Assembly (NCBI GenBank): GCA_913061235.1
Contig: CAJXTB010000012.1
Location: 62,001 to 126,000 of the forward strand
Source: an uncultured Pseudomonadota bacterium
GTDB taxonomy: Bacteria; Myxococcota_A; UBA796; GCA-2862545
DNA: 64,000 nt
Direction of reading: 5' to 3'
Shown: one piece after another, positions 52,481 through 61,174 of the stretch
Layout of the letters: every line of letters starts with the position of its first letter
How positions within the stretch are numbered: position 1 is the stretch's first letter
Made by a program: the position numbers and the translations under genes
Notes under the pieces: model-generated
Databases searched by the model: none
What the model was told of the DNA's origin: nothing
What the model saw: the letters and a program-made list of their open reading frames with translations, nothing else

Positions 52481-52515
52481 TGCGGCCCGCGTCTCATAAG
52501 GAGACGCGGGCCGCA
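52481..52515. terminator. Strong bidirectional hairpin between convergent genes
   Basis: A perfect 15-bp inverted repeat (TGCGGCCCGCGTCTC and its complement) with a 5-base loop ATAAG lies between the stops of the lipoprotein (plus) and TlpA-like (minus) genes. There is no T-run on either side, so it may act as a Rho-independent-like stall or an mRNA end protector for both transcripts. Confidence 0.75.
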
Positions 52516-52535
52516 GCGTTGCGCTGTTTCGCGAC

Positions 52536-53282
52536 CTACGAAGGCAGGTCGAGCCAGTTGGCGAACATGGCTTCGGTGATCCGAGCCGGGTGTCCACGCC
52601 AGACGATCTTGCCGTCCTTGACGACAGCAGCGGCGGGGATGCCGCGAACGCCGAATCGGTCAGCAACCGAGCCGTCTTCCTTACCGATTGGGTAGGTCAA
52701 GCTGTTCTCGGAGACGAACTCACGAGCGGCTTCTTCGGTCGAGGTCTTGGTGAGACGGGTCAGGCCGACCATGTTGAGGCCTTGGCTCTGGTAGGTTTCC
52801 CAGGTCTCTTGCATCTTGGGCACTTCGCGCCGGCAGTGGGGACACCAGGTTTCCCAGAAGACGACGAGTGTGGCCTTGCCGTCTCCGAAAGAGGTGTTGC
52901 CAACGTACCAATCTTCGACAGCCAAGTCGCCAGCGTCGCGGCCGATGACAGCGAGCTCGCCAGCCATGCGGCGGGACGAGGATGCAGCGCGCGTTCCACG
53001 GTAGTTCGTGGTGAGCTGCTCGATAGTAGCCTTGGCACCTTCGTAGTCCATGGCTGCGACCTGATCGTTGGCGGAGCGGAGAAGCTCGCCAGCAGCGGTC
53101 TCGTCAGCTGCGCTTGGGCCAGCAGCTGCTGCGCCGCCAGCTGCAGGAGCGGCGTCGATCTGGGCTTGCATCGCGTCGATCTTGGTTTCGGCGTCAGTCA
53201 GGCGCTGTTCAAGGGCAGCGGTGTCGGCACAGCCAGCGAGCGTGACAGACGCGCCGATGAGCAGGGTTGCAATACGGTTCAA
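52536..53282 (-). CDS. TlpA/thioredoxin-like lipoprotein with coiled-coil stem
   Basis: 248 aa. The lipobox is LAGCA. A helical stem (residues about 20-115: LEQRLTDAETKIDAMQAQI) leads to a thioredoxin-like domain: VVFWETWCPHCRREVP with C147/C150 and cis-Pro GIPAAAVV. CPHC with an Ala/Val-rich pocket fits TlpA/ResA-type reductases that reduce apocytochrome c or other periplasmic thiols. The cytochrome c lipoprotein upstream (51125) could be a client but is in a different transcript. Confidence 0.88.
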   Translation of the reverse strand: MNRIATLLIGASVTLAGCADTAALEQRLTDAETKIDAMQAQIDAAPAAGGAAAAGPSAADETAAGELLRSANDQVAAMDYEGAKATIEQLTTNYRGTRAASSSRRMAGELAVIGRDAGDLAVEDWYVGNTSFGDGKATLVVFWETWCPHCRREVPKMQETWETYQSQGLNMVGLTRLTKTSTEEAAREFVSENSLTYPIGKEDGSVADRFGVRGIPAAAVVKDGKIVWRGHPARITEAMFANWLDLPS

Positions 53283-53349
53283 GAGAGCCTCCGGGAGTTT
53301 CGGAGGGCCGGTTTATACGACAGTTCGACAACCCGCCAGAGGCACGGAG

Positions 53350-53546
53350 TCACGAGTGGTCGTTTGCGAGGGCGGCGTTTGCCAGCTCGATTTCGTGTTT
53401 TGGTGCTTGTTTGTACTCTTCTAGCCGTTCGGTCAGGCCCTCATGGGACAGCGACAAGATGCGAGTTGCCAATAATGCGGCGTTGCGACACCCAGCTGAG
53501 CTCACCGCTACCGTACCTACTGGACGCCTGCGGGCATCTGAACCAT
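53350..53546 (-). pseudogene. purE: Frameshifted 3' remnant of purE
   Basis: On the minus strand, MVQMPAGV is followed, after an apparent one-base deletion (GTCCAG where GTCCCAG would read on as VPVGTVAV), by a second frame: VGTVAVSSAGCRNAALLATRI, then SLSHEGLTERLEEYKQ. This is the C-terminal third of N5-CAIR mutase PurE (SIVQMPxGVPVxTVAI...NAALLAxxIL), with its final helices. The N-terminal two-thirds are absent before 53546. A functional purE must be elsewhere. It lies in the 332-base gap before the acyltransferase gene, which otherwise contains only that gene's leader. Confidence 0.7.
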
Positions 53547-53614
53547 GGAGGGGGAACGCTTCGGTGACGCGCCTGTGACAGTTGCCACAGCATTAGCAAT
53601 ACGGAGGTCTGTAC

Positions 53615-54373
53615 ATGTCCCTCATCTCAAGCTGGCTCCGGATTGTTGCTGGCACCACCGTCATGGCCCTCGGCGTCTTGGTGTGGTGTGTCGTCATGGT
53701 GGTACTGCTGCCGTCTCGTACGTTGCGGGCTCGGGCCTGCAATGTGTTCGGCAAGACCGTTCTTCGAACGATGGTCTGGATCTCAGGATGCCCAGTCAGC
53801 ATCACAGGCCGTGAGCACTTGGACGGCCAGCGGCCTGCCATCTACGTGTCCAACCATACCTCCATCTTGGACATCTTCATCACGGCGTGGCTCACCCCCA
53901 TGGGGACATGCTCAATTGCGAAGAAAGAGGTCATCTACTACCCCTTCTTCGGCCAGCTCTACGCCTTGTCCGGGCACTTCCGGATCGACCGTGGCAACCG
54001 TGAGAAGGCGATTGCTTCGATGAAGGCCATTGCCGAGCGCGCCCGTAAGCACACCCTGTCCATCATGCTCTTCCCCGAAGGACACCGGTCACGTGACGGC
54101 CGGCTGCTCGGCTTCAAGAAGGGCGTCATTCATCTCGCGGTTCAGACCGGACTTCCAGTTATTCCTATTGTGATGACCAACGTTCACAATGCTTGGCAGA
54201 CCAAGTCGATGAGTCTCGGCCGGGTGCCGATTGGCGTGACAATTCTCCCACCAGTGGACACGTCCAAGTGGGAAGACCAGGACATTGAGGTCTCTCTCAA
54301 TGAGCTGCGTCAGGTGTTCATCGATGCACTGCCAGAAAGTCAAATGCCGCTCGCCAAGAAGGCAGCGGCGTAG
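53615..54373 (+). CDS. 1-acyl-sn-glycerol-3-phosphate acyltransferase (PlsC family)
   Basis: 252 aa, GGAGG upstream of the ATG. One N-terminal membrane helix (residues 9-31) precedes an acyltransferase domain with the catalytic block VSNHTSILDIF (NHxSxxD), GHFRIDRGN, the FPEGHRSRDG box, and GVIHLAVQTGLPVIPIV. It transfers acyl chains onto lysophosphatidate in phospholipid synthesis; related enzymes act on other acceptors. Runs after the purE remnant; convergent with the barrel-like gene. Confidence 0.92.
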   Translation: MSLISSWLRIVAGTTVMALGVLVWCVVMVVLLPSRTLRARACNVFGKTVLRTMVWISGCPVSITGREHLDGQRPAIYVSNHTSILDIFITAWLTPMGTCSIAKKEVIYYPFFGQLYALSGHFRIDRGNREKAIASMKAIAERARKHTLSIMLFPEGHRSRDGRLLGFKKGVIHLAVQTGLPVIPIVMTNVHNAWQTKSMSLGRVPIGVTILPPVDTSKWEDQDIEVSLNELRQVFIDALPESQMPLAKKAAA

Positions 54374-54408
54374 AGGACTTGATGAAGAGTCGGCCTAGAC
54401 CGAGCTCT

Positions 54409-55044
54409 CTAGCGACCGCGGCCTGAGCCGACCGACAGCAGCACGCTGAGGTCAGGCTGAGTGCTGCGGTTTTCATTTCCGACGATGATGCGGCCCTTGG
54501 GCTCGACCACAATGAAGAAGCGCTTGAGCAGGCGTGAGAAGGGCGTCGAGTAGCCAATCCGGAACGACGCCATTGGTGCAATGCTGGCTGCACGCTCCGA
54601 GCGAATCGTAGCTTCGCTCGAGTGGTAAAGGAATGCTGAACCGACCGAAGCGCCGACAACGAAGCCGTTACTGGCACGGTCCCAGGCGAGCTGCGGTTCA
54701 AGCGCAACCGTGGAGTAGATCGGGACAGGCCCTTCGATGGACAGTCCCAGAGAGGGGCCTACGCGGTGCTTTCCACCAAGAATCCATCCGTAGGTGCCGC
54801 GAACACCGAAGCCAATGTAGGGCCCGGAGTCTTCCGACCAGTAGCCCATGTTGGTGTAGGCAGCGTGAACGGCGACGTCGTACGCGTTGCGTGCAGGAAT
54901 GTTCTCGAGAATCGCCCAGATGTCTTCTTCTTCTTCTTCCTCCACTGCGTCTGTCTGCGACTGAGCGCAGGCCATGTTGGGTACGGACAACAAGGTTGTC
55001 AGTGTGGCAGCAAGGAAAAGTAGGGGTCTCACGTTGAACTCCAT
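54409..55044 (-). CDS. Predicted outer-membrane beta-barrel or exported protein
   Basis: 211 aa. Signal peptide ending VPNMACAQS, then an acidic stretch (DAVEEEEEEDIWAIL). From residue about 50 on, alternating polar and aromatic/glycine strands (DVAVHAAYTNMGYWSE, GPYIGFGVRGTYGWIL, PSLGLSIEGPVPIYST) fit a small eight-stranded barrel. The C-terminus SVGSGRGR lacks the usual final Phe, which argues against classical Bam insertion. No family recognised. Confidence 0.62.
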   Translation of the reverse strand: MEFNVRPLLFLAATLTTLLSVPNMACAQSQTDAVEEEEEEDIWAILENIPARNAYDVAVHAAYTNMGYWSEDSGPYIGFGVRGTYGWILGGKHRVGPSLGLSIEGPVPIYSTVALEPQLAWDRASNGFVVGASVGSAFLYHSSEATIRSERAASIAPMASFRIGYSTPFSRLLKRFFIVVEPKGRIIVGNENRSTQPDLSVLLSVGSGRGR

Positions 55045-55155
55045 CCGTTCAGGCAGCGTGTTTGGTGCTCGTAGCGTGATGAACGCGGCGCGGCTGTTAA
55101 CGGGATGTCGCGGTGTGCCTCAGTCCACCCGTTTCACCTCTGCACGTCGAGTTGT

Positions 55156-55740
55156 ATGCAATCGGTCCCGGAACCTGAATCCGACGACGTACCGGACGTT
55201 TCGTGGTTGCTAGGACGGCTTTTGGTCGCTTTGGTGGTCATGGGTGTCTGCGCGTGGTTTCTCGGAACGGTGCTGCAAGGACCTATCGAAGCGCTGTCGG
55301 CATCGTTCGTAGATGCGTTCGGAGTGCTCGGTGTCTTTGTGGGCGTGTTGATCTTGGACGCGATTCCAGGCACGTTCCATGAGCCGCTTCTGATTCTGGC
55401 CTACGACGGTGGCATTCAGTACGGAACTATCGTGCTTGTAGCTGGCACAGGGTCTTTTCTGGCCGGGATAGTCGGCTGGACATGCGGGCGTCTGCTTGGC
55501 AAGTGGCCGTTTCTGGATCATGTGTTGACGAAGTACCGAATCAGCGCGTTTATGCGGCGATACGGTGGTCGTGCTGTTGCCATTGCTGCGTTGACGCCAT
55601 TTCCGTACGCCATCACCACCTGGGGAGCGGGTGCGGCAGACGTTCCATTGTCCTCGTTGCTTGTCGGAGCGCTGTTTCGCTACATCAAGGTGGCGTTGTA
55701 CCTCGCGATTATTGTATACGGCTGGTCGCTCGGTACCTGA
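55156..55740 (+). CDS. DedA/VTT-domain membrane protein
   Basis: 194 aa from ATG 55156 with only a weak ribosome site. Five or so membrane spans. The VTT signature is present: DAIPGTFHEPLLILAYDGG and later GGRAVAIAALTPFPYAITTWGAGAADV, with Pro and Arg in the loops that VTT lipid scramblase-like proteins use. Typical DedA members start EN...P(V/I)PGE; here the loop is IPGTFHEP, so function may differ. Likely undecaprenyl phosphate or phospholipid handling. Followed after 20 nt by the Ser/Thr kinase gene. Confidence 0.72.
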   Translation: MQSVPEPESDDVPDVSWLLGRLLVALVVMGVCAWFLGTVLQGPIEALSASFVDAFGVLGVFVGVLILDAIPGTFHEPLLILAYDGGIQYGTIVLVAGTGSFLAGIVGWTCGRLLGKWPFLDHVLTKYRISAFMRRYGGRAVAIAALTPFPYAITTWGAGAADVPLSSLLVGALFRYIKVALYLAIIVYGWSLGT

Positions 55741-55760
55741 ATCGTTGAGGCTGCTGCTCC

Positions 55761-57431
55761 ATGGCGCGCACATTCCACTTGGTCGAGACTCTGGGACAGG
55801 GCGCTTTTGGCGTGGTCCATCTCGCACAGGTGTCTGACGACGAGGGGTTTGTTCAGCGCTTGGCCGTGAAGATGCTGCATGCGCATTACAGCGCCGACAC
55901 CGAGCTCGCGCGGCGTTTGCGCGACGAAGCCCGACTGCTGGCGCTCCTCGAACACGAAAACATTGTGCGCGTACACGGGCTGACGCGTGTTGATGGACGC
56001 TTGGCCATCTTGATGGAGCCGATCCCGGGGGCTGACTTGTCAGGGGCCGCGGGTACGCGGGTTCCGGCCAGGGTGGCGCTTGAGATTGCCGAGTCCGTGG
56101 CGAGTGCTCTACGTGCGGCATGGGAGACTGTTCCTCCCGGTCATGATGCCCCTTTGCGTGCGGTCCACCGTGACATCAAGCCGTCGAACATCATGGTCAC
56201 CTACCGGGGTGGGGTGAAGGTGATGGACTTCGGCGTCGCACGTGCGGCGTTTGAGCACCGCGAGTCCACGACCCAGAGCCAACAGTTCGGAACGGCTCGC
56301 TACATGGCTCCGGAGCGGTGGCTCGAGGGCATTGCCAACTCTCCGAGTGACGTCTTCAGTCTCGGCATCACACTGTTGGAGCTGCTGACGGGTGCGCCCG
56401 TGTCCCGACCTCGACTGGCCCGAGCGTCGTTTGACGAAGACCTGCGGTCGGCATGCAGCGCTGTAGAAGATGAAGCACTGCGCGCGTTTGTCGCGTCCAT
56501 GTGTGCGTTCGAGCCCGCTATGCGTCCAGTCGCGAGTGAGGTCATTCGGGTGTGTCGCGAGCTGGAGCGAACGGCGGATGGGCCCTCTCTACGACAGTGG
56601 GCTGAGGCGTGGGTCCCCGAGCACCGTTCGGTGGGTACGTCGAGTGAAGGTACGCTCCTATTGGAAGACGAGTCGGGTGAGACCTTTGTGACGGACTCGC
56701 CGGCGGCAACGGGAGCGGCGCCATTTCCCGCCACGGCTGCGTTTCCCGCCACTGCCCCCTTTGTGGCGCCGACTGAGACGGCTCCGCTGGAAGTGGTGCC
56801 GGTGCACCCAAATAATCTCGAACCGGCTCACTCCAACCGCCGATGGCTGCTGGGTGTTGGGGCGCTAGTGCTCTCCGTATTGACCTGTTCCGGTGGATGG
56901 ATGTGGCTGGGCCCAGATGCCGCCACTAACGGGGTCTCAGCGTCGGTGAACGACAACGTAGCGGCCACAGTTGTCCCTCCGGTGGCGGTGCCTGAAGTCG
57001 CGCCCGAGCCCGTGCTTGAACCTGACGGTGAACTGGACACGGAAGCGCCTGTGCAGCCTGCCCCAGAGCCTGTCGCCCCAGAGCCTGTCGCCCCAGAGCC
57101 TGTCGCCCCAGAGCCCGTTGTCCCAGAGCCCGTTGTTGCGCAGCCCGTCGCCCCTCAGCCGCAACCCGTCGAACCCGTTGCTGTTGAGACGGCTCCGGAG
57201 CCGCAAGTGGCCATGTCAACCGTGACATTTGCACTTCACCCGAGCACGCTGAGTGCCCGAACCGACGATGGACCGGTTGCCCACTACACCGCCGTTCGTT
57301 TGGCCCAAGGCATCCACAACATCCGCGTGCAAGGGGAAACTGGGGACTGGCAGTGCACGGTTCGAGTGGACGATGCGACCGCCACTTGGCGGATCGACGA
57401 CGACTCAAACAGCTGTAGCCGCATTCAGTAG
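55761..57431 (+). CDS. Transmembrane Ser/Thr protein kinase with Pro-rich extracytoplasmic domain
   Basis: 556 aa. Residues 10-270 are a complete kinase: LGQGAFGVVHLAQV, AVKMLH, HRDIKPSNIMV, VMDFGVARA, GTARYMAPERW. A Ser/Ala/Pro linker leads to one membrane helix (about 370-390: RWLLGVGALVLSVLTCSGG). The outside part is Pro/Glu/Val rich, including five EPVAP-type units, then a small C-terminal beta domain (MSTVTFALHPSTLSARTDDG; WQCTVRVDDATATWRI) resembling PEGA-like domains (IRVQGETGDW). The kinase is likely to sense envelope state. It heads a three-gene unit with the following membrane and exported proteins (37-nt gap, then a 1-nt overlap). Confidence 0.92.
   Translation: MARTFHLVETLGQGAFGVVHLAQVSDDEGFVQRLAVKMLHAHYSADTELARRLRDEARLLALLEHENIVRVHGLTRVDGRLAILMEPIPGADLSGAAGTRVPARVALEIAESVASALRAAWETVPPGHDAPLRAVHRDIKPSNIMVTYRGGVKVMDFGVARAAFEHRESTTQSQQFGTARYMAPERWLEGIANSPSDVFSLGITLLELLTGAPVSRPRLARASFDEDLRSACSAVEDEALRAFVASMCAFEPAMRPVASEVIRVCRELERTADGPSLRQWAEAWVPEHRSVGTSSEGTLLLEDESGETFVTDSPAATGAAPFPATAAFPATAPFVAPTETAPLEVVPVHPNNLEPAHSNRRWLLGVGALVLSVLTCSGGWMWLGPDAATNGVSASVNDNVAATVVPPVAVPEVAPEPVLEPDGELDTEAPVQPAPEPVAPEPVAPEPVAPEPVVPEPVVAQPVAPQPQPVEPVAVETAPEPQVAMSTVTFALHPSTLSARTDDGPVAHYTAVRLAQGIHNIRVQGETGDWQCTVRVDDATATWRIDDDSNSCSRIQ
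57062..57135 (+). repeat. 15-bp coding tandem repeat in the kinase gene
   Basis: CCCAGAGCCTGTCGC is repeated three times perfectly and then with small changes, encoding EPVAP units in the extracytoplasmic linker. Slippage here would change linker length in steps of five residues without breaking the frame. Confidence 0.8.
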
Positions 57432-57467
57432 GTCGCGCGCACTCCAACAACGCGGCATGATGGCGGC

Positions 57468-59609
57468 GTGTGGACTCTCCTGCTGTCGTTGGTACTTGCC
57501 CAGGACGTCCCGTCTCCCGTACGGCTATGTGCCAATGCGGCGGAGGGGGCGGAGGTAGACGTGTGCCTGAGCCTCGCGGCTGAGCACCCTGACCAAGTGG
57601 ACGGCATCACCGCGGCACTTCGGGCCCACATTGACCGTGCCGCGAGCGGGGACCGCACCTTGATGCGCGCACTGCTCGGATTGTCCATGCCCGACGACGC
57701 CGAGAGGGCCGCCGAACAGTTGGCTGTGATGGGGGACTCCCGCGCCGTTGGGCCGTTGATGGTGGCCGCAACGACGCGCGAAGAATCGGTCATGATTGCG
57801 GCGGTCGAAGCACTCGGCGCATTCCCAGAAGCTCACGAGACGTTGGCGACATGGCTGTTGGATTCGGACCGTGACAACGGCCTGCGACTCGCATGTTTGG
57901 ATGTCTTGGCGCGCCGCGGGGGAGATGTTGGCGGGGATGCACTGTCCGCAGTCATTCGCAGACTCAACACGCGCCGTGGACTGCGAGACACCGCCTTTGC
58001 CGCCTTGGAGCAGCACCAGCCGGAGCGCTATGCGGCACTAGAGCGGTCGGTTGCGCGGGACGGCACGCCGTACTTGGTCGCTGGTGGCGCTCTTGCACTT
58101 GGACAGCTCATGGGAGGTGGCGGTCACGCGGTCGGAGTGAAGCTGGCGGGAACGGGAACGGCCACAGGGGTCGTTGCCGGAAGTGCGGGTGGATGGATCT
58201 ATGGCCGTGTTCGTCCCACTGAGGCCCGAACGGCCGCGTTTGTCGCGTCTTCAGGGGCTGCTGGAATCACTTCGGGAGCGCTGATCGGTGCGTCCTTCGG
58301 TCAATACCCGGACAGCAATGCTTGGCTGGGCTCGACCGTCGGTAATGTCGTTGGATTTGGTCTAGGGGCGGCGTTCCGAAACCACCCGACCCGAAGCACT
58401 GGAGATGTCTGGGAAGCAAACATCGTTGCCGGTGCGCTGTCGGTGGCGGGTGCGACGGGCACAACCTTCATGCGCAAGGGTCGCTGGCAGGAACGCGTTC
58501 AGCCTGACGACTCCGGCGTGCGCTGGGGGTCTCTGGGTGCCGGAATCGGACTGGGTGTCGGTGCGGTTGTCGGACATGGTATTGCACCCAGCATTCGTCT
58601 GGACAAAGCAGACCTGTACTTCATGGGGCTGACGGGCGCATACGGACTAGGCATTGGCCTAGCAGCACCGATTCCTGGCTTGCGTCGTGGTCTTCCGATT
58701 GCGGGTCTGACCACAGGAATCTTGGTTGGATATGCGGTGAGCGGGTTCGCCAATCCCCAGCCCGACTCGGCGGTCGGAGCGACGACCGGGGCGCTGTACG
58801 GCGGAGCGGTCGCCGCAGGCCTCGGGTTTCTGGTGGACCAAGATGGGGCGTCAAACGGCGGGATTCCTCGTGGATTTGCCTTGGTCGGCTCTGGCATTGG
58901 GCTGGTCGCGGGCTCTGCGATTGCAACCGAAAACCCTGAGTTTCTCGATCCAGCAGACATTGTCTTTGTGTCGCTGGTGACTGGTGTCTCCGCCCTTCAC
59001 GCGGGGGCGTTGTGGTCGGCCTTGGCGCCGCCGTTCCGCACACGCGGATGGTTCATTGTGGCACCGGCAGCCATCAGTACGCTTGCGGCGGTCACCACCC
59101 CGCTCGTGGACATTCCGACCGAGTATTCGTTCACTGCCACCTCGATTGGTGCGTGGAGTGGGCTGTTTGCCTACGGGGGGGTCGCGGCACTGGACGGACT
59201 GCGTCGCGACCGCTTCCTGTGGACCATGGTCGCCGCTGACACGGGCATTGTTGTGGGCCTGTTGGTTGGCGCACCGCCGGTCAATCTGCCGCCTCTGGTC
59301 GTTGCCTTGGCCGATGCTGGTGGCCTGATTGGCGGCGGAGTGACGGCGCTGGGCACGTCGTTGGTCGTGGACGGGGCGGACCCAAATCGCAGTGACCGCA
59401 TTGTGGTCGCTGGCATTGCTGGGGCGGCTGTTGGCATCACGGCTGGGGCTACGATTGGCTTCGTGGTCCGGGCTACCGGCGACAGCCGAGACATCGCGAT
59501 TCGTCTGCCGCGAGTACGAATCCCCGGCAAGTGGTCCGCAATGCCGAGTGCTCTTGCCGGGGACGAAGGTGTGGTTCCTGGTGTTGTCATCAGCGGAGTG
59601 GGCTTTTGA
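57468..59609 (+). CDS. Glycine-rich polytopic membrane protein with N-terminal HEAT-like region
   Basis: 713 aa from GTG 57468, no clear ribosome site. A signal peptide or first helix (MWTLLLSLVLAQ) is followed by about 180 residues of HEAT-like helices (SRAVGPLMVAATTREE, MIAAVEALGAFPEAHETLA). From residue about 200 to the end there are many hydrophobic Gly/Ala/Val segments of about 20 residues, such as GVVAGSAGGWIYG and GSLGAGIGLGVGAVVGHGI, spaced by charged loops, so perhaps 16-18 spans or an outer-membrane glycine-zipper channel. No family recognised. The stop overlaps the next ATG (TGATG), and the gene lies between the kinase and an exported protein in one unit. Confidence 0.68.
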   Translation: MWTLLLSLVLAQDVPSPVRLCANAAEGAEVDVCLSLAAEHPDQVDGITAALRAHIDRAASGDRTLMRALLGLSMPDDAERAAEQLAVMGDSRAVGPLMVAATTREESVMIAAVEALGAFPEAHETLATWLLDSDRDNGLRLACLDVLARRGGDVGGDALSAVIRRLNTRRGLRDTAFAALEQHQPERYAALERSVARDGTPYLVAGGALALGQLMGGGGHAVGVKLAGTGTATGVVAGSAGGWIYGRVRPTEARTAAFVASSGAAGITSGALIGASFGQYPDSNAWLGSTVGNVVGFGLGAAFRNHPTRSTGDVWEANIVAGALSVAGATGTTFMRKGRWQERVQPDDSGVRWGSLGAGIGLGVGAVVGHGIAPSIRLDKADLYFMGLTGAYGLGIGLAAPIPGLRRGLPIAGLTTGILVGYAVSGFANPQPDSAVGATTGALYGGAVAAGLGFLVDQDGASNGGIPRGFALVGSGIGLVAGSAIATENPEFLDPADIVFVSLVTGVSALHAGALWSALAPPFRTRGWFIVAPAAISTLAAVTTPLVDIPTEYSFTATSIGAWSGLFAYGGVAALDGLRRDRFLWTMVAADTGIVVGLLVGAPPVNLPPLVVALADAGGLIGGGVTALGTSLVVDGADPNRSDRIVVAGIAGAAVGITAGATIGFVVRATGDSRDIAIRLPRVRIPGKWSAMPSALAGDEGVVPGVVISGVGF

Positions 59610-60709
59610 TGATGTGGATGTGGTTGGCTTGGGCGGCAGCGGCGCCAACGGTGTGTGACCCTGGTCAGGCCGCTCAGCTTCTCGAAGATGCACGCATTGA
59701 TGAGCGCCGAGCCCCGGTGACCCATCCTGAGCTGATGCCAGGCTTGGCTCTCGCGAGCGAAGCGTCCGAGTCCCGTCTGCAGGAGGTCCTCAGCACGCTG
59801 TGCTCGGACAGCGAGTCGGTCTCTGTCGCACCCGCTGAGAGCTGGGAAGACGCTGGGTTTTCCGCCTACAGTTACCGCGTGACGGGCAGTCAAACCGTGG
59901 GCTGCGCGCTGTTCCAGAGCACCGTCACGGTGAGCGTTGGCGTTCAGCCTGACCAGCCGCCTACCTACGCGCTGCGCAGCGAGTCTCCCGTCACGTCTAC
60001 GCCTATTGGGGAGTGTGAGACCACAGCGACATGGCGGGAGGAGAGCGTGATTGACGGCGACGCAGACCGGGTGCGCTTGGTCTTAGTCGTGGACCGAACT
60101 CGGTCGGGTGTCCAAGACAGCCAGGTGGTCATTCGCACGGCGACCGTGAATGGCTGGACCGAAGACCTCCTGCTGTCGCCCGCCCCCGAACGGTACGTAG
60201 GCGGCGTGTCTGGGCCCATTCTTACCCTTGCGGAGACGGGCGAAGGGGATGTCTGGGTGGTCGCACATGCCAACCGCGTTGTGCGCGATGAGTCCTGTCT
60301 TGTCGTGCCAGGACAGATGGTTTGGCGATGGGACGGCACCGTGTGGACGCCGACCGATGGCCGGGAAGCCATGGCTTTGTTGGGCCGGCGCGGACTGTGG
60401 CGTCTCGCGGGAAGCGATGGGTGGCTGCACATGGTGGTTCAGGACAGCGAGGGCAATGACGATGTCTTGGCCTACCGGGCGACGCGTCTGTCCGAGCGCT
60501 ATCCAGAGCCGCTTCGTCGCTATCAGTCGTCGGATTTACCTGGTCTGAATCCTGGCTTTCTGGTGATGGCTCCAGCGCCTTTTCCTACCGAAGAACAGGC
60601 CAGAGCAGCTCGCAAGAGCTGGCGCAGTATGCACCGTCATTACGTCAAGCGCGCCTGGACTCAGCCCAACCCCTGTGAGGGCTACGTCACCGTTGAAGGG
60701 CCCGAATGA
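59609..60709 (+). CDS. Exported protein of unknown function in the kinase unit
   Basis: 366 aa from ATG 59609 (TGATG overlap with the preceding stop). Signal peptide MMWMWLAWAAAAPTVC. The mature chain has a Cys pair early (PTVCDPGQAAQL and TLCSDS), a beta-rich centre with SYRVTGSQTVGCALFQST and GECETTATW, and a C-terminal segment rich in Pro, Tyr and Arg (YPEPLRRYQSSDLPGLNPGF). No domain recognised. Co-translated with the membrane protein. The 3' end overlaps the convergent 98-aa gene by 23 nt. Confidence 0.7.
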   Translation: MMWMWLAWAAAAPTVCDPGQAAQLLEDARIDERRAPVTHPELMPGLALASEASESRLQEVLSTLCSDSESVSVAPAESWEDAGFSAYSYRVTGSQTVGCALFQSTVTVSVGVQPDQPPTYALRSESPVTSTPIGECETTATWREESVIDGDADRVRLVLVVDRTRSGVQDSQVVIRTATVNGWTEDLLLSPAPERYVGGVSGPILTLAETGEGDVWVVAHANRVVRDESCLVVPGQMVWRWDGTVWTPTDGREAMALLGRRGLWRLAGSDGWLHMVVQDSEGNDDVLAYRATRLSERYPEPLRRYQSSDLPGLNPGFLVMAPAPFPTEEQARAARKSWRSMHRHYVKRAWTQPNPCEGYVTVEGPE

Positions 60710-60983
60710 TGTCCTGTAGACACGCCTGGTCGTGCTGATTGGGTGCGCTTGGCGGCCACTCGTCGGATGCATGCTCATGGTTGCGTCGCTGATTCCGCCA
60801 CAGGCGCTTGCGGTCGCGCTCTGAGAATACCGAGGACTTGAAGGTCGACACGTTGCGCTTCCAGCTGTCGGCGTCTGCTGAAGGCAGCTTCTCGCGCTGA
60901 ATGGCATCCATTGCTTCAAGAGCGGAAAGTGGCTTCCGCTTGCCGAACAAGCCGCTGAACCACGCGACGATGCGCTGCCACAT
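60687..60983 (-). CDS. Small basic protein with N-terminal hydrophobic helix
   Basis: 98 aa, start ATG 60983 with AGGAGG 6 nt upstream, so translation is likely. MWQRIVAWFSGLFGKRKP is a short amphipathic or membrane-associated helix; the rest is Arg/Lys/Asn rich (SSVFSERDRKRLWRNQRRN). No family recognised. It lies downstream of a large inverted repeat (61028-61082). Confidence 0.62.
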   Translation of the reverse strand: MWQRIVAWFSGLFGKRKPLSALEAMDAIQREKLPSADADSWKRNVSTFKSSVFSERDRKRLWRNQRRNHEHASDEWPPSAPNQHDQACLQDIIRALQR

Positions 60984-61027
60984 TGGACCCTCCTACAGAG
61001 AGGGTATCCGCTGGAGAGGGTAGGGAT

Positions 61028-61082
61028 CTTCCCCCCTCGCAAATCCTGGAAGTTTGGCGGAACCGGAACGCGAGGGGGGAAG
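61028..61082. repeat. 55-bp inverted repeat, 13-bp perfect arms
   Basis: CTTCCCCCCTCGC at 61028-61040 is exactly mirrored by GCGAGGGGGGAAG at 61070-61082 with a 29-base loop containing CCTGG/CCGG. It sits in the 191-base gap between the HEAT-like lipoprotein gene and the 98-aa gene, both minus strand. It could terminate the first, or act as a leader structure for the second. Confidence 0.65.
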
Positions 61083-61174
61083 AAGGTCACGCCGATGAGA
61101 CAACGGCCCCTGGGCGGCATGTGACCCATTCCCACACAGTGTTTCGGTTCGCCTGGCGCGGAGGTTTAGGGGGA

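Noticed and set aside
52590-53567. 325-codon plus-strand frame across the TlpA-like gene
   Set aside because: Opposite strand of a clear thioredoxin-like gene; no homolog pattern.
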